From Posidonia oceanica (taxonomy: Eukaryota > Streptophyta > Magnoliopsida > Alismatales > Posidoniaceae), in contig JAZBRS010000013.1 in NCBI GenBank assembly GCA_037176725.1, forward strand, positions 5,583,001 through 5,647,000: a stretch of DNA of 64,000 nucleotides, given 5' to 3'. Below, piece after piece: positions 1-11,190 of the stretch (within the stretch, counting starts at the first letter, position 1; the number at the start of each line of letters is the position of its first letter). Under the pieces are notes generated by a model, which worked only from the letters and a program-made list of their open reading frames with translations, did not search any database and was not told where the DNA came from. A program made the position numbers and the translations under genes.

Positions 1-790
1 TGCTGTCGACAAAGGCCCCCTGTTGGAAACCAAACTGTCGCATGACTCGGATAGGGTGATACTCTACACCTCCAGTGAATCCTAGCAGTACGACCAATTG
101 CATGTCACGGGTGCTAAAGAAGACAGTGAATGGCTCAACTGCAGTTAGGATGATACGTCAAGTTACTGTCTCATTCGTCAGCTGTGACAACTTCTCATAT
201 TCTTCACGGACACTCTTGATGGTCTTGGCATGGCCGGTGCCGCAATAGGTCTCAAAGGCGGCTCTCTGTGGGCACAGGATTTCCATCCCCAGGTGTCCAG
301 CCAACCAAACCTGTACTAAAGCTCTGCAGCCGTGGAAGTGGCGGCAACGGTGTCAGATGCGGTCCAACCTGCGATAGGTCTCTCCTAGGACGACAGTGCC
401 AGGTCGATCTGTCGGGTCACTAGAGCAAGTGCAATCTCAGCAACCTCGATTGCAACAGTCGTCCAGCCGTAAGTAAAGACCAGCTCGCCTAGGAAGCGGG
501 TGACAAAGCCTCGGAGCCATATCTCATCTCCGAGCGCAGCACGCTTATTGGCGACTTCATCAAAGTATTGTAGGCGGAGCATGGGCGTAGCCTCGTTGGG
601 GCAAAGTAGCCTACGTTTGCATTCCACAATGGAGAGTCCGGTTAGTTGGCTCAGTATTGCATTGTATCCATCTCGCCTCATGAATATGGCAGGTCCCATA
701 GGCTTAGAGAAGCCGCAGATCCGACATACCTCCTCCAACGTGAGTGTCAACTCTGTCCTACCGAAGCAGAAAACATGGTGCGCTGGCTTC
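1..790 (-). pseudogene. Plant mobile domain/DUF7745-like frame downstream of pol (element A)
   Basis: One minus-strand frame runs through this region with a few stops (around 384 and 166-168, and upstream of 780). Readable pieces include HHVFCFGRTELTLTLEEV near the upstream end, a GWTTVAIEVAEIALALV helix, GHLGMEILCPQRAAFETYC, and YHPIRVMRQFGFQQ at the low-coordinate end. The TLEE start and the RVxRQFGxxQ block are hallmarks of plant mobile domain (PMD) and DUF7745 proteins, which are also found as passengers in plant transposons. The frame is on the sense strand of element A, about 1.7 kb beyond the pol stop, so it looks like a captured accessory ORF. PMD versus DUF7745 cannot be settled by eye. 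It continues past position 1. Confidence 0.6.
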
Positions 791-2459
791 TAGAACCTTG
801 CAGCAATGCATAGAAGATGTCGACTTACTTCTACATCAGCAGCCTTCAAAAGTCTAGGCAGGATCCCCACATGCTTAGCCTCTCACAGTCATCGGCGGTG
901 AGCTCGCCGACCCAATCTCAAAGGACCTCCGAACAGCGCGGCGGGGTAACTAAAGTAGGGAAGCCCATTCCACTGGCAAGGAGGGAGGAAACAGGGGCGC
1001 TTGAGAGAAGCACTGGGCAAAATTTCCAAGTACTTGTAATCAAGTTGTTTATTAATCTGGATCATACACAGGCTTACAAAACGGGCTGTCAGAGAAAGAG
1101 ATGCGCATATCAAACCAGATAAAGCGGTTCATATGTTACAGCTAACAACCAGATCACAGAATCCAAGCATATTCAGCTATGTAAAGGGGGCTTCGCCTGC
1201 ACAAGGCGAAGTCGCACAAGAGGCACTCTCGTCCTCGTCCGTGCGGAGCGAGGAAACAAGGGAGAGGGGCTTCATCCGTCTGGAGCGAAGTCACAAAGGG
1301 GTACGCTTGCCCTCGTCCGCACGGAGCGAGGGAGAAAGCGAAAAGGGACTTCGTCCGCCTGGAGTGAAGTCGCACAGAAATTAGGTGCGGTGCCTAACTG
1401 TGCAGGCCCAACGGCCCGTGAGGGGCCCTAAGGTGCCAAGGTTGTCCTGCTACCTCTGAAGTGACTGCCCTGTCTCTGACTACTGACATTCATCCCGGGC
1501 TGCTGCACTGACAGTGATAAACTGCTCCAAGGCTCGAAGGTGGTCAACCTGCCGTGACAGGAGTACTGTCCCAGCGCCGAGCTGAGCCTTGCAGAGTGGG
1601 AGGAAAAGGACAAGAGGGATGATTTGATAGTAGATCGATGCATGCATGATCTATGCTAAATTTCTATTACCCTCAGCATATGGAGTGCTTGATGCTTACT
1701 GCAAAGGCAAGGAGCGGTCTCTGATTCACCAGACTCTACTTAGATTCCTAACTGTTGGTAGCACTCTGGAATGGGTGATGGTTTTAATGTTAAGGTGGTG
1801 GTGAGGTGAGGATAGGCTTCATGCCAAACTCTCGAGGACTTACACCTACTCTTTTCATTTTTCATTTTTTTCTTTTACCCCACATAGGCGTGCAAGCTTC
1901 CCCATCCCTGGCTTGGAGGTAAAAGACGCCTGGTCTGAGGCAGGGGAGTTGCTGTTGGATAGGGGTGGCTAGGTCCTGTGAGATTTGAGGGTTCCCTAGG
2001 CGTGAACTTTGACTCCTCTCCAAGGTAATTTGGAGGGACAGGGTCACGCTACTCGCCTTTATCTCTAGGGCTAACTTCTGTCTTCGCCTTCTATCTTCTT
2101 TTTTTTTAGTGCCTAGGCTTAGACATGTATGTTTTGTTCATACTCTCTCACACCCTAGCATTTTATCTCCCTCAGGAGGTGTAAGTCCTAGGGGGTCTGA
2201 ACATTTCGTCTGCCCTCACTAGATGGTGGCTCCCTCACTGGTTAGGTAAGTAATGACAGGTGAGGTAGAGTGTACTCTTTCCAGAGCAGGCAAGCATCTC
2301 CGATTTCATCACCGGGCCATGATTGTAATACACATGATATATATACATCTCTCTCTCTCATTTTCTTTTTTACTGATAAAAATAAACATGACTAAAATGC
2401 ATGTGAATGTAAATGTAAGAAGTGGGAGAAGGGGGACTCTACAAGGTAGCGGCGGCAGG
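791..2459 (-). other. Non-coding region between pol and the accessory frame (element A)
   Basis: About 1.67 kb between the pol stop (2460-2462 on the plus strand) and the mobile-domain-like frame. I see no coding similarity. It holds a hairpin array (1191-1369), a short CT tract near 2344-2358 and AT-rich stretches. Position and strand suggest the long untranslated 3' region seen in Tat-type elements. Confidence 0.6.
1191..1369. repeat. Array of five ~20-nt hairpins, ~79-bp period
   Basis: Five short imperfect palindromes sit at 1191-1211, 1234-1252, 1270-1290, 1312-1330 and 1349-1369. The first is a perfect 7-bp stem (CTTCGCC/GGCGAAG). They alternate between a CTTC...GAAG type and a CTCG...CGAG type, so the higher-order unit is about 79 bp with two hairpins each. 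Text between them is also similar. Confidence 0.8.
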
Positions 2460-3781
2460 CTACTGGTAGTACTTCTTGAGGTAGCACGAGTTGATCGGTT
2501 CTGACTGCTCAACCTGGTCCATGTCCTCAAGGACTGCCACACCGCCAGAAAAGACCCGCTTGATCAGAAAGGGGCCACACCAGTTAGGCAGGAATTTGCC
2601 TTGGCCGTCCGAGAGATGGATGGCTCGAAGGACCAAATCCCTTGAATAGAAGCTTCTGGGCTAACCTTCTTCTGGTATGCTCTGGCCAATCGCTTCTGAT
2701 AACACTGAGTATAATGTATGGCCTGCAGCCTATGCTTATCAATCAAGCTCAACTGGATGCAGCGGTCTTCGACCCATTCTGCTTTTTACAGTTCAACTTC
2801 TCGTAGGATCCGTAGTGAGGGGATCTCTACTTCAACAGGCAGTACTGCCTCCATGCCGTACACCAGCGAGTACGGGGTTGCTCCTGTCGAGGTCCAGACT
2901 AATGTCCTGTACGCCCAGAGTGCGTACGGAAGCTTGTCGTGCCAGTCCTTATAAGTCTTTGCCATCTTTTCCAAGATCTTGACAAGATTCTTATTGGCAG
3001 ACTCTACTGCACCGTTCATCTGTGGCCGATAAGGCGAGGATCAGTGTTGTTTGATGTTGAAACTCTGCAAGTAGTCTTCGATCCTCTTGGCTATGAAGTT
3101 TGAGCCGTTATCAGAGATGAGCACGTGTGGGACCCCATACCGAGCTATGATGTTGTTTTTGATAAACTTCTCTATAGCCACGGAAGTGACTGTTTTGTAG
3201 GAGGCTGCTTCCACTCACTTAGTAAAGTAGTCGATCGCTATCAGAATAAAGCGATGACTGTTGGAGGCTGCTGGATGTATGGCGCTGATGACATCAATCT
3301 CCCAGGTGGAGAAAGGCCATGGCGAAGACATGCTGTGCAATTACTGTGGGGGAGCGTGTATAAAGTTCCCATGGATCTGGCAACTATGGCACCTACGCAC
3401 AATCTAGCAGTAGTCTGCCTCTATGGTTGACCAAAAGTAGCCCTGAAACATAATCTTCTTGGCCAGCAACACACCATTCATGTAAGGGCCGCAGGTCCCT
3501 ACATGGACATTGAGCATTAGTGTGTCGGCCTCTTCCTTGCCTATGCAGCGCAGGAGCATCTGGTTCTAAGACCTTCTGTACAGATGTCCTGCTCCAATCA
3601 CATACTTTGATACCAGACGCACCAAAGTCTTTCTATCTGCTGCTGAGGCGTAAGGTGGGAGACTGCCAGATTCCAGGAAGACCTTGATGTCATGGTACCA
3701 CAGTAGTTCCTCTGCTGGATCCGCTTCCTCGTTGCTCATGCAGTGTGCGGGTTGTTCCACATGAGTGACTGATATGTCCAC
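2460..3781 (-). pseudogene. Integrase (element A), broken
   Basis: C-terminal part of pol, the DDE integrase that inserts element cDNA. Visible pieces: an N-terminal zinc region with CHSCQIHG, WEIDVISAIHPAASNSHRF with the first catalytic Asp, ISDNGSNF with the second, and NGAVESANKNLVKILEKM with the Glu, so the D,D,E triad can be read. It continues with LPYALWAYRTL and a C-terminal stretch ending at a TAG complementary to 2460-2462. Breaks include a Trp codon turned into TGA at plus 3215-3217 (within DYFTK*VEA), stops before the NGAVE block, and a frameshift around 2760. The family's usual length of about 400 residues is roughly kept, so this is decay in place. Confidence 0.88.
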
Positions 3782-3809
3782 TGCACGATACTCGGGTATA
3801 GAAAGCTAA

Positions 3810-4200
3810 GATGCTAAGGTTGCCAGAGCATCTGCATAGGCGTTCTTGGCTCTGCTCATGAAGGTGAAGTGGATTTCTCCAAAGTGTTCAATGAGCTTTA
3901 GCAGGCATTCTTGGTATTACACCAGCTTGAGGTCCTTGGTCTTCCAGTCACCGTTGACCTGGGAGATGACCAGCATCGTATCTCCATGTACATGTAGCTT
4001 TCGCACATTGTGCTCGAGTACGACCTGTAGTCCTAGGATGCAGGCTTCATACTCTGCCTCATTGTTGGTGCAGGGGAAGGTCATCTTCCTGACGAATGGG
4101 ATCAGCTCACCCTGGGCGTTGCTGGGACAGCGCCAATGCCTCTGCCTCTTCTATTGACTGCGCCATCGAAGTACAGATGCCACTGTAGTTCGTCTTCAGA
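3810..4200 (-). pseudogene. Second, archaeal-type RNase H (aRNH) of element A
   Basis: Reads WHLYFDGAVNRRGRGIG (first Asp), then after a frameshift NNEAEYEACILGLQ (Glu), HGDTMLVISQVNG (Asp) and KNAYADALATLAS (final Asp region). This is a complete catalytic set for a second RNase H located between the RT-linked RNase H and the integrase. Such an added aRNH is a known mark of the Tat lineage. It would degrade RNA of the RNA:DNA hybrid during reverse transcription. A frameshift near 4070-4140 and a stop near 3920 break this copy. Confidence 0.85.
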
Positions 4201-4257
4201 ATCCTTCTGCTCTGAATCCTCCATGGTGAATAGCATGTCTTCATCAGGGAACTACGT

Positions 4258-5710
4258 CTACAGAAGCTGATACTCAGGTAGGGGGAAGTTGGCCAGATGA
4301 TCTGCCATGGCTTGCCCCTTCATTGATTTCTGCGTGACGAAGGTAATGTCATACTGGGACAATAACACCTGCCACTTGACGCATCGGCCTACCATGGCCA
4401 GCTTCTGAAAGAGGAACTTGATGGGGTCGTGCCGACATAAGAGCTGGACCGAGTGCGCCATCATGTAGTGCCTTAACTTCTGCGCAGCCTAGACAAGAGA
4501 CATGCAGGTTTTCTCTATAGTGCTATAACTGACTTCGCAATCAGTGAATTTCTTGCTCAGGTAATAGATGGCACGCTCCTTTCTACCCAATTCATCATGT
4601 TGGCCCAAGATGGCACCCATGGAATGCTGCATGGTAGAAAGGTAGAGAATCAGAGGTCTCCCTGGTGTGGGAGAAACCAAGACAGGAGGCTTGATCAGAA
4701 GTTGCTTGATCTTGTCAAATGCGGCTTGGCACTCCTCGCTCCAGTTGATATGTGCATTCTTCCTCAAGAACTTGAAACTCGATTCGTAGATAGGCGTGAG
4801 CTGCGCGATGAACCGACTGATGTATTGCAGACGCCCCAGCAGGCCTCTGACTTCTTTTTCAATCTTGGGGGTGGCATGTCCACGATGGCTTTGGCCTTAG
4901 TCAGGTCCACTTCAATTCCCCTCTGGCTAACGATGTAGCCCAAGAGCTTGCTAGATGATACTCCGAATACACATTTGTTGGGGTTGAGGCGAAGCTTGTA
5001 CTTCCTCGGGCGATCAAAGAGCTTCTTAAGGCAGGTGAGGTGATCCTCAGGCTCTTTAGACTTGGTAATTATGTCATCTACATAAACCTCGACTTTTTGG
5101 TGCATGAGATCATGGAACAGTGCTGTCATCGCCCTCTGATAAGTTGCTCCGGCGTTCTTAAGCCCAAACGGCATAACTTGATAGCAGAAGACTCCCTAGG
5201 GGGTGATAAATGAAGTCTTTTCCATGTCTTCTTCTGCCATCCTAATCTGGTTATAGCCGGAGAAGCCGTCCATAAAGGAGAGCATTTTGTGCCCTGCAGT
5301 GTTGTCCACCAGGATGTCGATGTGTGGTAGAAAGAAGTTGTCCTTAGGACTGGCTTTGTTCAGATCCCTGTAATCAATGCACATGCAGACCCGATCGTCT
5401 TTCTTAGGCACTGGTACAACATTTGCAAGCCATTCTGGGTAGAGGACGTCCTTGAGAAAGCCGACGTTGTGCTGCTTCATGATTTCTTCTTTGATTTTGA
5501 GCAGCCACTGTGGTCGCCACTTCCGAAGCTTCTGCTTTACCGACTTTGCATCTGGATCCAAAGGCAGGTTGTGCACTACAATCTCGACGTCGAGGCCGAC
5601 CATGTCTTCATAGCTCTAGGCAAAGACATCTGCATATTTCATAAGGAATGCAATGAATTCTGCTCTAGCCTGGGGTGTTAGTTTGAAACTGATGCGGACC
5701 TCTTTAACAT
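4258..5710 (-). pseudogene. Reverse transcriptase and RT-linked RNase H (element A), broken
   Basis: RT copies element RNA into cDNA. In order: KEVRISFKLTPQARAEFI, PEWLANVVPVPKKDDRVCMC, IDYRDLNKASPKD, DGFSGYNQIRMAEEDMEKTS, MPFGLKNAGATYQRAM, the active-site YVDD in VEVYVDDIITKSKE, NPNKCVFGV and LGYIVSQRGIEVD. The RT-linked RNase H follows: ILYLSTMQHSMGAILGQ, then RAIYYLSKKFTDCE. In this RNase H the first catalytic Asp expected near LYLSTMQH is absent, consistent with the aRNH taking over. Breaks: TAG at plus 5196-5198 just before GVFCYQVMPFG, a frameshift near 4860, and a stop near 4488. Confidence in the domain is high; it cannot be expressed intact. Confidence 0.92.
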
Positions 5711-7236
5711 CTGCGGCTGTGCCGATATTGACTGCCTCCATCTCTTCTTCGACATGAAGGTTAGGCCCTTCTGGGTCGTCATCGTAAGGCTGGAATGCAG
5801 GCGATGGTTCATCATTCTTATCTACGCTTGTAACATCCTCCTCATATGCAATGAGTTCCGAGAGGATCTCCTTCTCGAATGTTGGATTCGTGATGTCAAA
5901 GGAGTGAATGTGTCCCGCCTCTTGATCCTGATGGCGCCTCAGGATGGTCACGCTCACCCGAGTATTTCTGTAGGCTCGGTGGGTGACCTCTGCTTGGGTG
6001 GCCTCTGGTCCTGCTGACTGGCCTAGCTGTTCTGCTTGCTCTGGCACTACTGTCACTATTGGGACTGCTGTCTCTGCTGCTGTCTGTGCTGTTGTTGTTG
6101 CTGTCCCCTCCTCCACGTTCTTGGGTGTACTTGCCGAGAGTGTTGGGGACGGATGACTGTCCTCGAGGCGACTGATCTGTGTACTGTCGCCTGCTGTATT
6201 GCCCGTGCGGGGCATGCGCTACTTGAACCATCTAGACCCGCCTCCCGCCTGCGGAGTGATCAACTCGTCTGGTCTAGTGGGTGCTGCCTCTGCTTCTTCT
6301 TTCAAGATCATGATTGAGGGATGGTCTTGTGGCGAGGAGGGATCCATGACCACGGCTTTCCCTTTCCTCAACACCTATTGCTTGGCAGCATCTTCTGCCA
6401 GCGCCGTGAGTTGTTCTTGGAACAGTAGTTCCAAGTCTCCGAGCATGTCATCTACCAGGGCTTCTGTAGTCGCACCTCCTTGTCATCTGAGGGTGTGTCA
6501 ACATATTAGGCGCAGACGGCCTCTTCAGACTCCTACCCAGCGATTCCTTGGCCTGCAGGGCTGGCTCTAGCTGCTAGACATACCACTGCCCGGGGTATCT
6601 GCTCTGCTGCAGGCTGGCTGTCTGACCTTCCGGCACGACCGATCGCGGTACTTTGGCGATCAGGGATGCAAACAGGTTGGCTAGTACTGCAACTGGCGGG
6701 TGTACAGACAGGGTCACTGCTGCGACTAGAGGGGAGGCAGAGGCGCTCTCCTGGAGGTCCGACAGCTGGACGGTTGTGCTAGGGGACAAAGCGCCGATGT
6801 CCATGGGTGATGGTGGTTGTCTCTCTATAGAGGTTGTGGGGGCCCACCACAATGCTTGATCTGCTGAAGCTAACGACTGTATGGCTGATGGAGCCGCCTA
6901 CCTTGCTTATGGTGTTGTTGATAAGGTGGGCTGAGTCATGATGCCGTCTGATTCGACTGACTGCGCCACCAGAAAGGGTGGCCTCTGTGCTAGTGCGACT
7001 GCGGCCGCAGGTGGACTGAATGGTGCCTACAGGTGTGCTTCTAACTCTAGAGCTGTTAGTGTAACTATCAAAGGCATAAGTGAAACTGCAGGAAGGAGAG
7101 GGATTGTCAATTCTGATACAAGGCTCACTGATTCTGCAATTGTATCAGCAGAGGGAAAGGCCAAGCAAACTGACCGAGATGTGGCTGGGTTGATCTGGAC
7201 CTCTCTGTCGGTCCGAACAGGTACAACTATGCCGGG
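5711..7236 (-). pseudogene. Protease-RT linker region (element A)
   Basis: Low-complexity connector between the G-patch and RT. The readable minus-strand segment 6215-5711 is rich in Thr, Ala, Glu and Asp (TATTTAQTAAETAV, then an acidic stretch EEDVTSVDKNDEPSP). A further Ser/Thr/Pro-rich segment is at 6852-6574. No conserved domain is recognised. Element B has a shorter counterpart at 16641-17530. Several stops and frameshifts interrupt it, and divergence between A and B is greatest here. Confidence 0.6.
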
Positions 7237-8330
7237 CTACTCCTCGTCTGAGTAGTAGTCCTCAATGTAGACCCACTCCTCTGTCGGCAGTGGGGGAACC
7301 TGACACAGTGTCTGCTGAGCTGCGGCTTGGCTTGTGTTTGGGTCAAGGACACCTGCACTAACGAAGTTAGTAAGGTCCCGAGGGATCACGAGCTTCCGGT
7401 TCCTCGAGTGCAGGCGCTCACCGTCACGAGGTCGCCAATCGTATCCCAAGCCTTCAAAATCTCTATGCTCCTCAACCGCAATTGGCTCGGCGATCCCTTG
7501 GCCATGATGCCCGAGTGGTGTTCCCTTCGCGTAGCCCCACTTGCAGCAGATGTTCTCAACCATCTGGGAAGGGTTGCTGTGAACGGCCAGAGAGCTGACA
7601 CGTTCAAGATCAGAGATATAGTTAACCGGCTCAAACCGGTTAACACGGGACATAACATCGGACGGCTTGGGAACAAACCGGACAGTCTGTTGGGAGACCG
7701 AAGAGATCGCATCGACCGGCTCCTTATCAAAGCTCTCCTCCATGACAATGTTAATTTCATCGCCCCAGCGGAACTTGATCATGCGGTGGAGAGTCGAAGG
7801 GATCACTTGATGCTTGTGCAACCAAGGGCGCCCAAGCAGCAGATTGAAAGAGGGTTCCAAGTCGACAATGTAGAATTCTACATCGAATAGGACTAGGCCA
7901 ATGGAAAGGGGAATAACCAGGATCCTCAAAGAGTCATGGTGCGTGTTGTCAAAAGATGTCATTCCCTTCACGGCTGGCGTGATGTCCTCAGCTTTGAATC
8001 CAAGCTTCAATGCTGTACGCAGGGGACAGACATTAAGGTCTGACCCATTATCAACCAGAGAAAGGGGAAAGCAAAAGCTTTTGAATTGCACTGTAACAAA
8101 TAGGGGTTGCTTGTAGTTAGTCCCCACTTGAGGCAGCTCATCACTCGAATAAGAGATGACCTACGGCTCCGCGATCATTCCCACCATATTTTCCAGGGTA
8201 GCAGGCTTAATGGCTTGGGACACATGTGTGGCCTGGAACACGTGGAGAAAAGCTTCACGGTGTTCACAGGATGAATGAATAAGGTCCCAAATAGAGATAT
8301 CAGTCTTTACTTTTTTCAGCTGGGCCGTAA
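7237..8330 (-). pseudogene. Retropepsin-like protease plus G-patch (element A)
   Basis: The 8127-7237 segment is a 296-residue uninterrupted stretch; similarity begins upstream at VKTDISIWDLIHSS near 8320. The protease core shows FPLSLVDNGSDLNVCPL (active-site motif with DNG rather than DTG, usual in this plant family), then FDVEFYIVDLEPSFNLLLGRPWLH with the ILG/LLGRPW flap-side motif. About 60-70 residues later comes a G-patch, GYAKGTPLGHHGQGI then FEGLGYDW (about 7430-7550). The protease would mature the gag-pol polyprotein, and the G-patch is an RNA-binding, glycine-rich module. The C-terminal end WVYIEDYYSDEE leads into the linker. Stops upstream of 8127 separate it from gag. Confidence 0.85.
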
Positions 8331-8859
8331 TATTAGCTGAAGGCTAGTCTTTTTTGGAGATAGAAGGATTAGCCTTGGCAAGGGTTTCTGCAGTGGTGGG
8401 ACCAGAGGGTTGGCCTGCTGTTAGGGTTGGCTTGCTGGCAGAAGTTGGTTTACTGGTGGAGTAGGTTCTGGGCGGCTGGGCCTAGCTGCTGGGGCTGTAG
8501 GTTTGCAGACCCTCTCCGACCGCGTGACCTCCGCGCACATCTCTGTGGTGTAGTCGTATGGGACGCAGTGGGTATCCCTGGTCAGGTTAACTACCAGGGG
8601 AGCACGAGCTGCGAGCTCGAGAGGGGCTGCCGGGGTGTTTGTTGGATGGTGGATGGATAGGGGAGGCTACAGCGAAGGCAGTGATGGCCTTGGTTGGGTC
8701 TTGGCTTGCAGGCAAATAGGGGATTGAGCATCGGGTTGCATGGTGGACTTTGTGGCAGTGCGCTCTGGCTTGACATCCAGTCGGATCATGTGAATTCCTG
8801 ACTCGTAACTGGCAAGTGCTGCACAGTAAAGGAAAGAAGGAAAAGGTTCAGAAATATGC
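8331..8859 (-). other. Pro/Ser-rich gag-protease connector (element A)
   Basis: Minus-strand reading gives Pro/Ser/Gln-rich fragments with stops and no recognised domain. Element B has a similar connector (18504-19160) with the same gag-to-protease position, rich in Ser, Pro and Thr. Confidence 0.5.
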
Positions 8860-11190
8860 TATATAAGATCAGAGGGGTCCACTACGGACGTAGCGGACCC
8901 AGAGGAGAAGATGGAATGCACTCCTGAGGTCCACCTGCTTCCCAGGCTAGAATGCTCCGGCAAAGGTTGGTGGGCAATGCTAGGATGGGAGGGTGCTACT
9001 CCTAATGCAGATGTAGATGCTGAGGGAGGTGTGGGTGTGGATGCTACCTCCTGTGTATTGATCACGATGACCTTTCGGTCGATCAAATTCTGCACAGTGC
9101 CCCACAGAGTGACAACTATTCGTCGAGTGCCCCACGACTCGATGGAAGTTGCAGAATTGATCCATCCTGTACCACCTCGGAAGAGGGTCCGGCGGTGGGT
9201 GGACCTCGGGGAACGTGAGGAGCAACGCAACCTTAGGGAAGACGGCACTCAATGGCTCCACTAGTTGAGTGAAGCGACACTGAGGCTGGTAAGGCCATCT
9301 CTGCCTTGGGTTTTGTCATTGCCGGACCGATACGGTAGGGTACACCGGTCAGGTGGTGGTGGTGATCTGTGGAGTGGGCGGTGCACTAGGTGCAGGTGTA
9401 TATACTACCTGATTCGGGTCAGGCTGAGCCACCATGTGAATGGGAACGATGGGAGAGTCGAGGTATGCGACGGCAGTCCTTGGAGGATCCCTTCTCCTGT
9501 GGTTGTTGTTGTTGCTGCCGTTGTCGCTGCTGTTGTTGGTGTTGCTGCTGCTGCCGCTATGGCTGCTGCTGGAGGCAGCGGCCTGCTTGGCAAAGGCGGA
9601 GAATGCTAGGAAGTTGCCGCTCCGTAGGGAGCTCTCCACATGAGTGCCAGCCCGAATCAAGGATGCAAATGTAGTGACTGGCTAAATGGAAAGCAGAGCC
9701 CTAGTGGATGGCTTCACCCCTCGGATCATGATCTCGATAGACTCCTCGTCAGAAGGTCTATCACGAACTTGCGAGGCAAGGGCGCGCCAACGGCCGACGT
9801 ACTCCCCGAACGGCTCGTTGGTTCTCTGTTTGATGGCGACAAGGTCCTCGCGCTTAGGGGCCAAGTCGAGATTAAAGGAGTACTGCTCCAGGAACGTCCT
9901 ACTATGGTCGTCCCAAGTCTTAATGGTGGGCATGTCAAGTGATGTAAACCACTTGAGGGCCGGGCCAATGAGACTCTTCTGGAACAGGCGGATCAACAAC
10001 CTGTCGTCAGCCCGAAGTTGAGCAAGGTCTCCGCAATACGCCTTCATGTGAGCAATAGGGTAGTCCCTACTATTATACTTCTCAAAATCCGGGATGTGGA
10101 ATTTCGATGGGAGCACCGCCTTTGGAAAATAACAGAGGTCCCGGAATTGGTAGGGCTGGTGGTCCGTGCCTTGCACTAGACATAGTGCCTTCTCCAAAAT
10201 GGCAAACCTGTTGTCGTAGGGGTCTAGATTTGCTACCGAAGGTGATGGGGCAGTGGGGACAGGGACCACATACGCTGACTGGGTCGCACTGAGGTGCTCC
10301 TCCGAATCCACCATCGCGTCGCCTGGTGGGGCGATGTGATGGCCGGCGTATCCGTGCGTGGGTGCAATGTGTGCAGTGAGTGGTGGTATGCATGCTGGGG
10401 AAGGAACATGCTGATGCACTGGGTAAGGGTAGGCATGATGCTGTGCCGTGAGTGGTGTAGAGTGTGGGAGCAGCAGCTGCTGGAATGGCACGGTGCCAGG
10501 CAGCGGGCTAGAAGGGTACTGTGCTCCAACCAGTCCGAGGGACTGGCCACCAGGTGGCGGAGTGATATGCTGTGCTGTGAGTGGTGTGAATGCGGAAGGC
10601 GGAGACTGCGCCCCCATCACCGGAGCAGAGAGCAGCTGAGGCGATGGCCGGGACGGCGGTGCAGTGGGGAAAGCCTGAAATGCAAGAACAGGGTGCTGAG
10701 GAACCTTAGGAGCAAAGGAAACCAAAAGGGGGTGAGCAAATACAGCCATGCCCTGGAATACCTGGGCAAGCTCCATCAGACGCTGGTACTGCACTTCAAG
10801 AGGCCCGTCAGTGGAGATGCTGAAGTGCAATGCCTGCGAGGGATTAGATGCAAGAGATAAGGACACAGACTATCCAAAAGGCAGGGATCCTACAGAAGAG
10901 GTAGCCGCAGCGGAGCCGGTGCCATAAATGACATAGCCCTAGGGGTCGGTGGCAGTCGGCACAGTCTTCGAAATACGAGTGGTAGTCACCAAGGTGACCT
11001 CGGTGACAGAGTCCGGAGGGGCATAGGCCTGCCCAAGCCCTACAAGATGCAGGGGTGTCCCATACACCAAAGGGTGGAACCCTGGTGTCACAAGGGGCAC
11101 AGAAAGGGTCAAAGCGAGAGTCAAAGGGACCAAAGTAGAAGTCCCCTCCAGGGCAGCAGAAAGCTGAGGCTCACAGGTGAACTGGGCCAT
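8860..11190 (-). pseudogene. Gag (element A), broken
   Basis: Starts at an ATG at 11190 (MAQFTCEPQL) and forms the capsid/nucleocapsid precursor. After a Pro/Gln/His-rich N-terminal half comes the retrotransposon gag core: FHIPDFEKYNSRDYPIAHM, FQKSLIGPALKWFTSLD, TFLEQYSFN and FGEYVGRWRALASQVRDRPS. A Ser/Asn tract encoded by CTG/TTG-type repeats (about 9500-9590) follows. The zinc-binding motif FCNFHRVVGHSTNSC has CX2HX4HX4C spacing. In-frame stops lie at about 10936 and 10865, and a frameshift after the zinc motif moves the C-terminus to another frame (NLIDRKVIVINTQ). The segment 10866-9682 is still open for 394 codons. Confidence 0.88.

Noticed and set aside
9682..10866. Plus-strand open frames facing gag (for example 10294-10860)
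   Set aside because: Shadow frames of the real minus-strand gag; no recognisable motifs.
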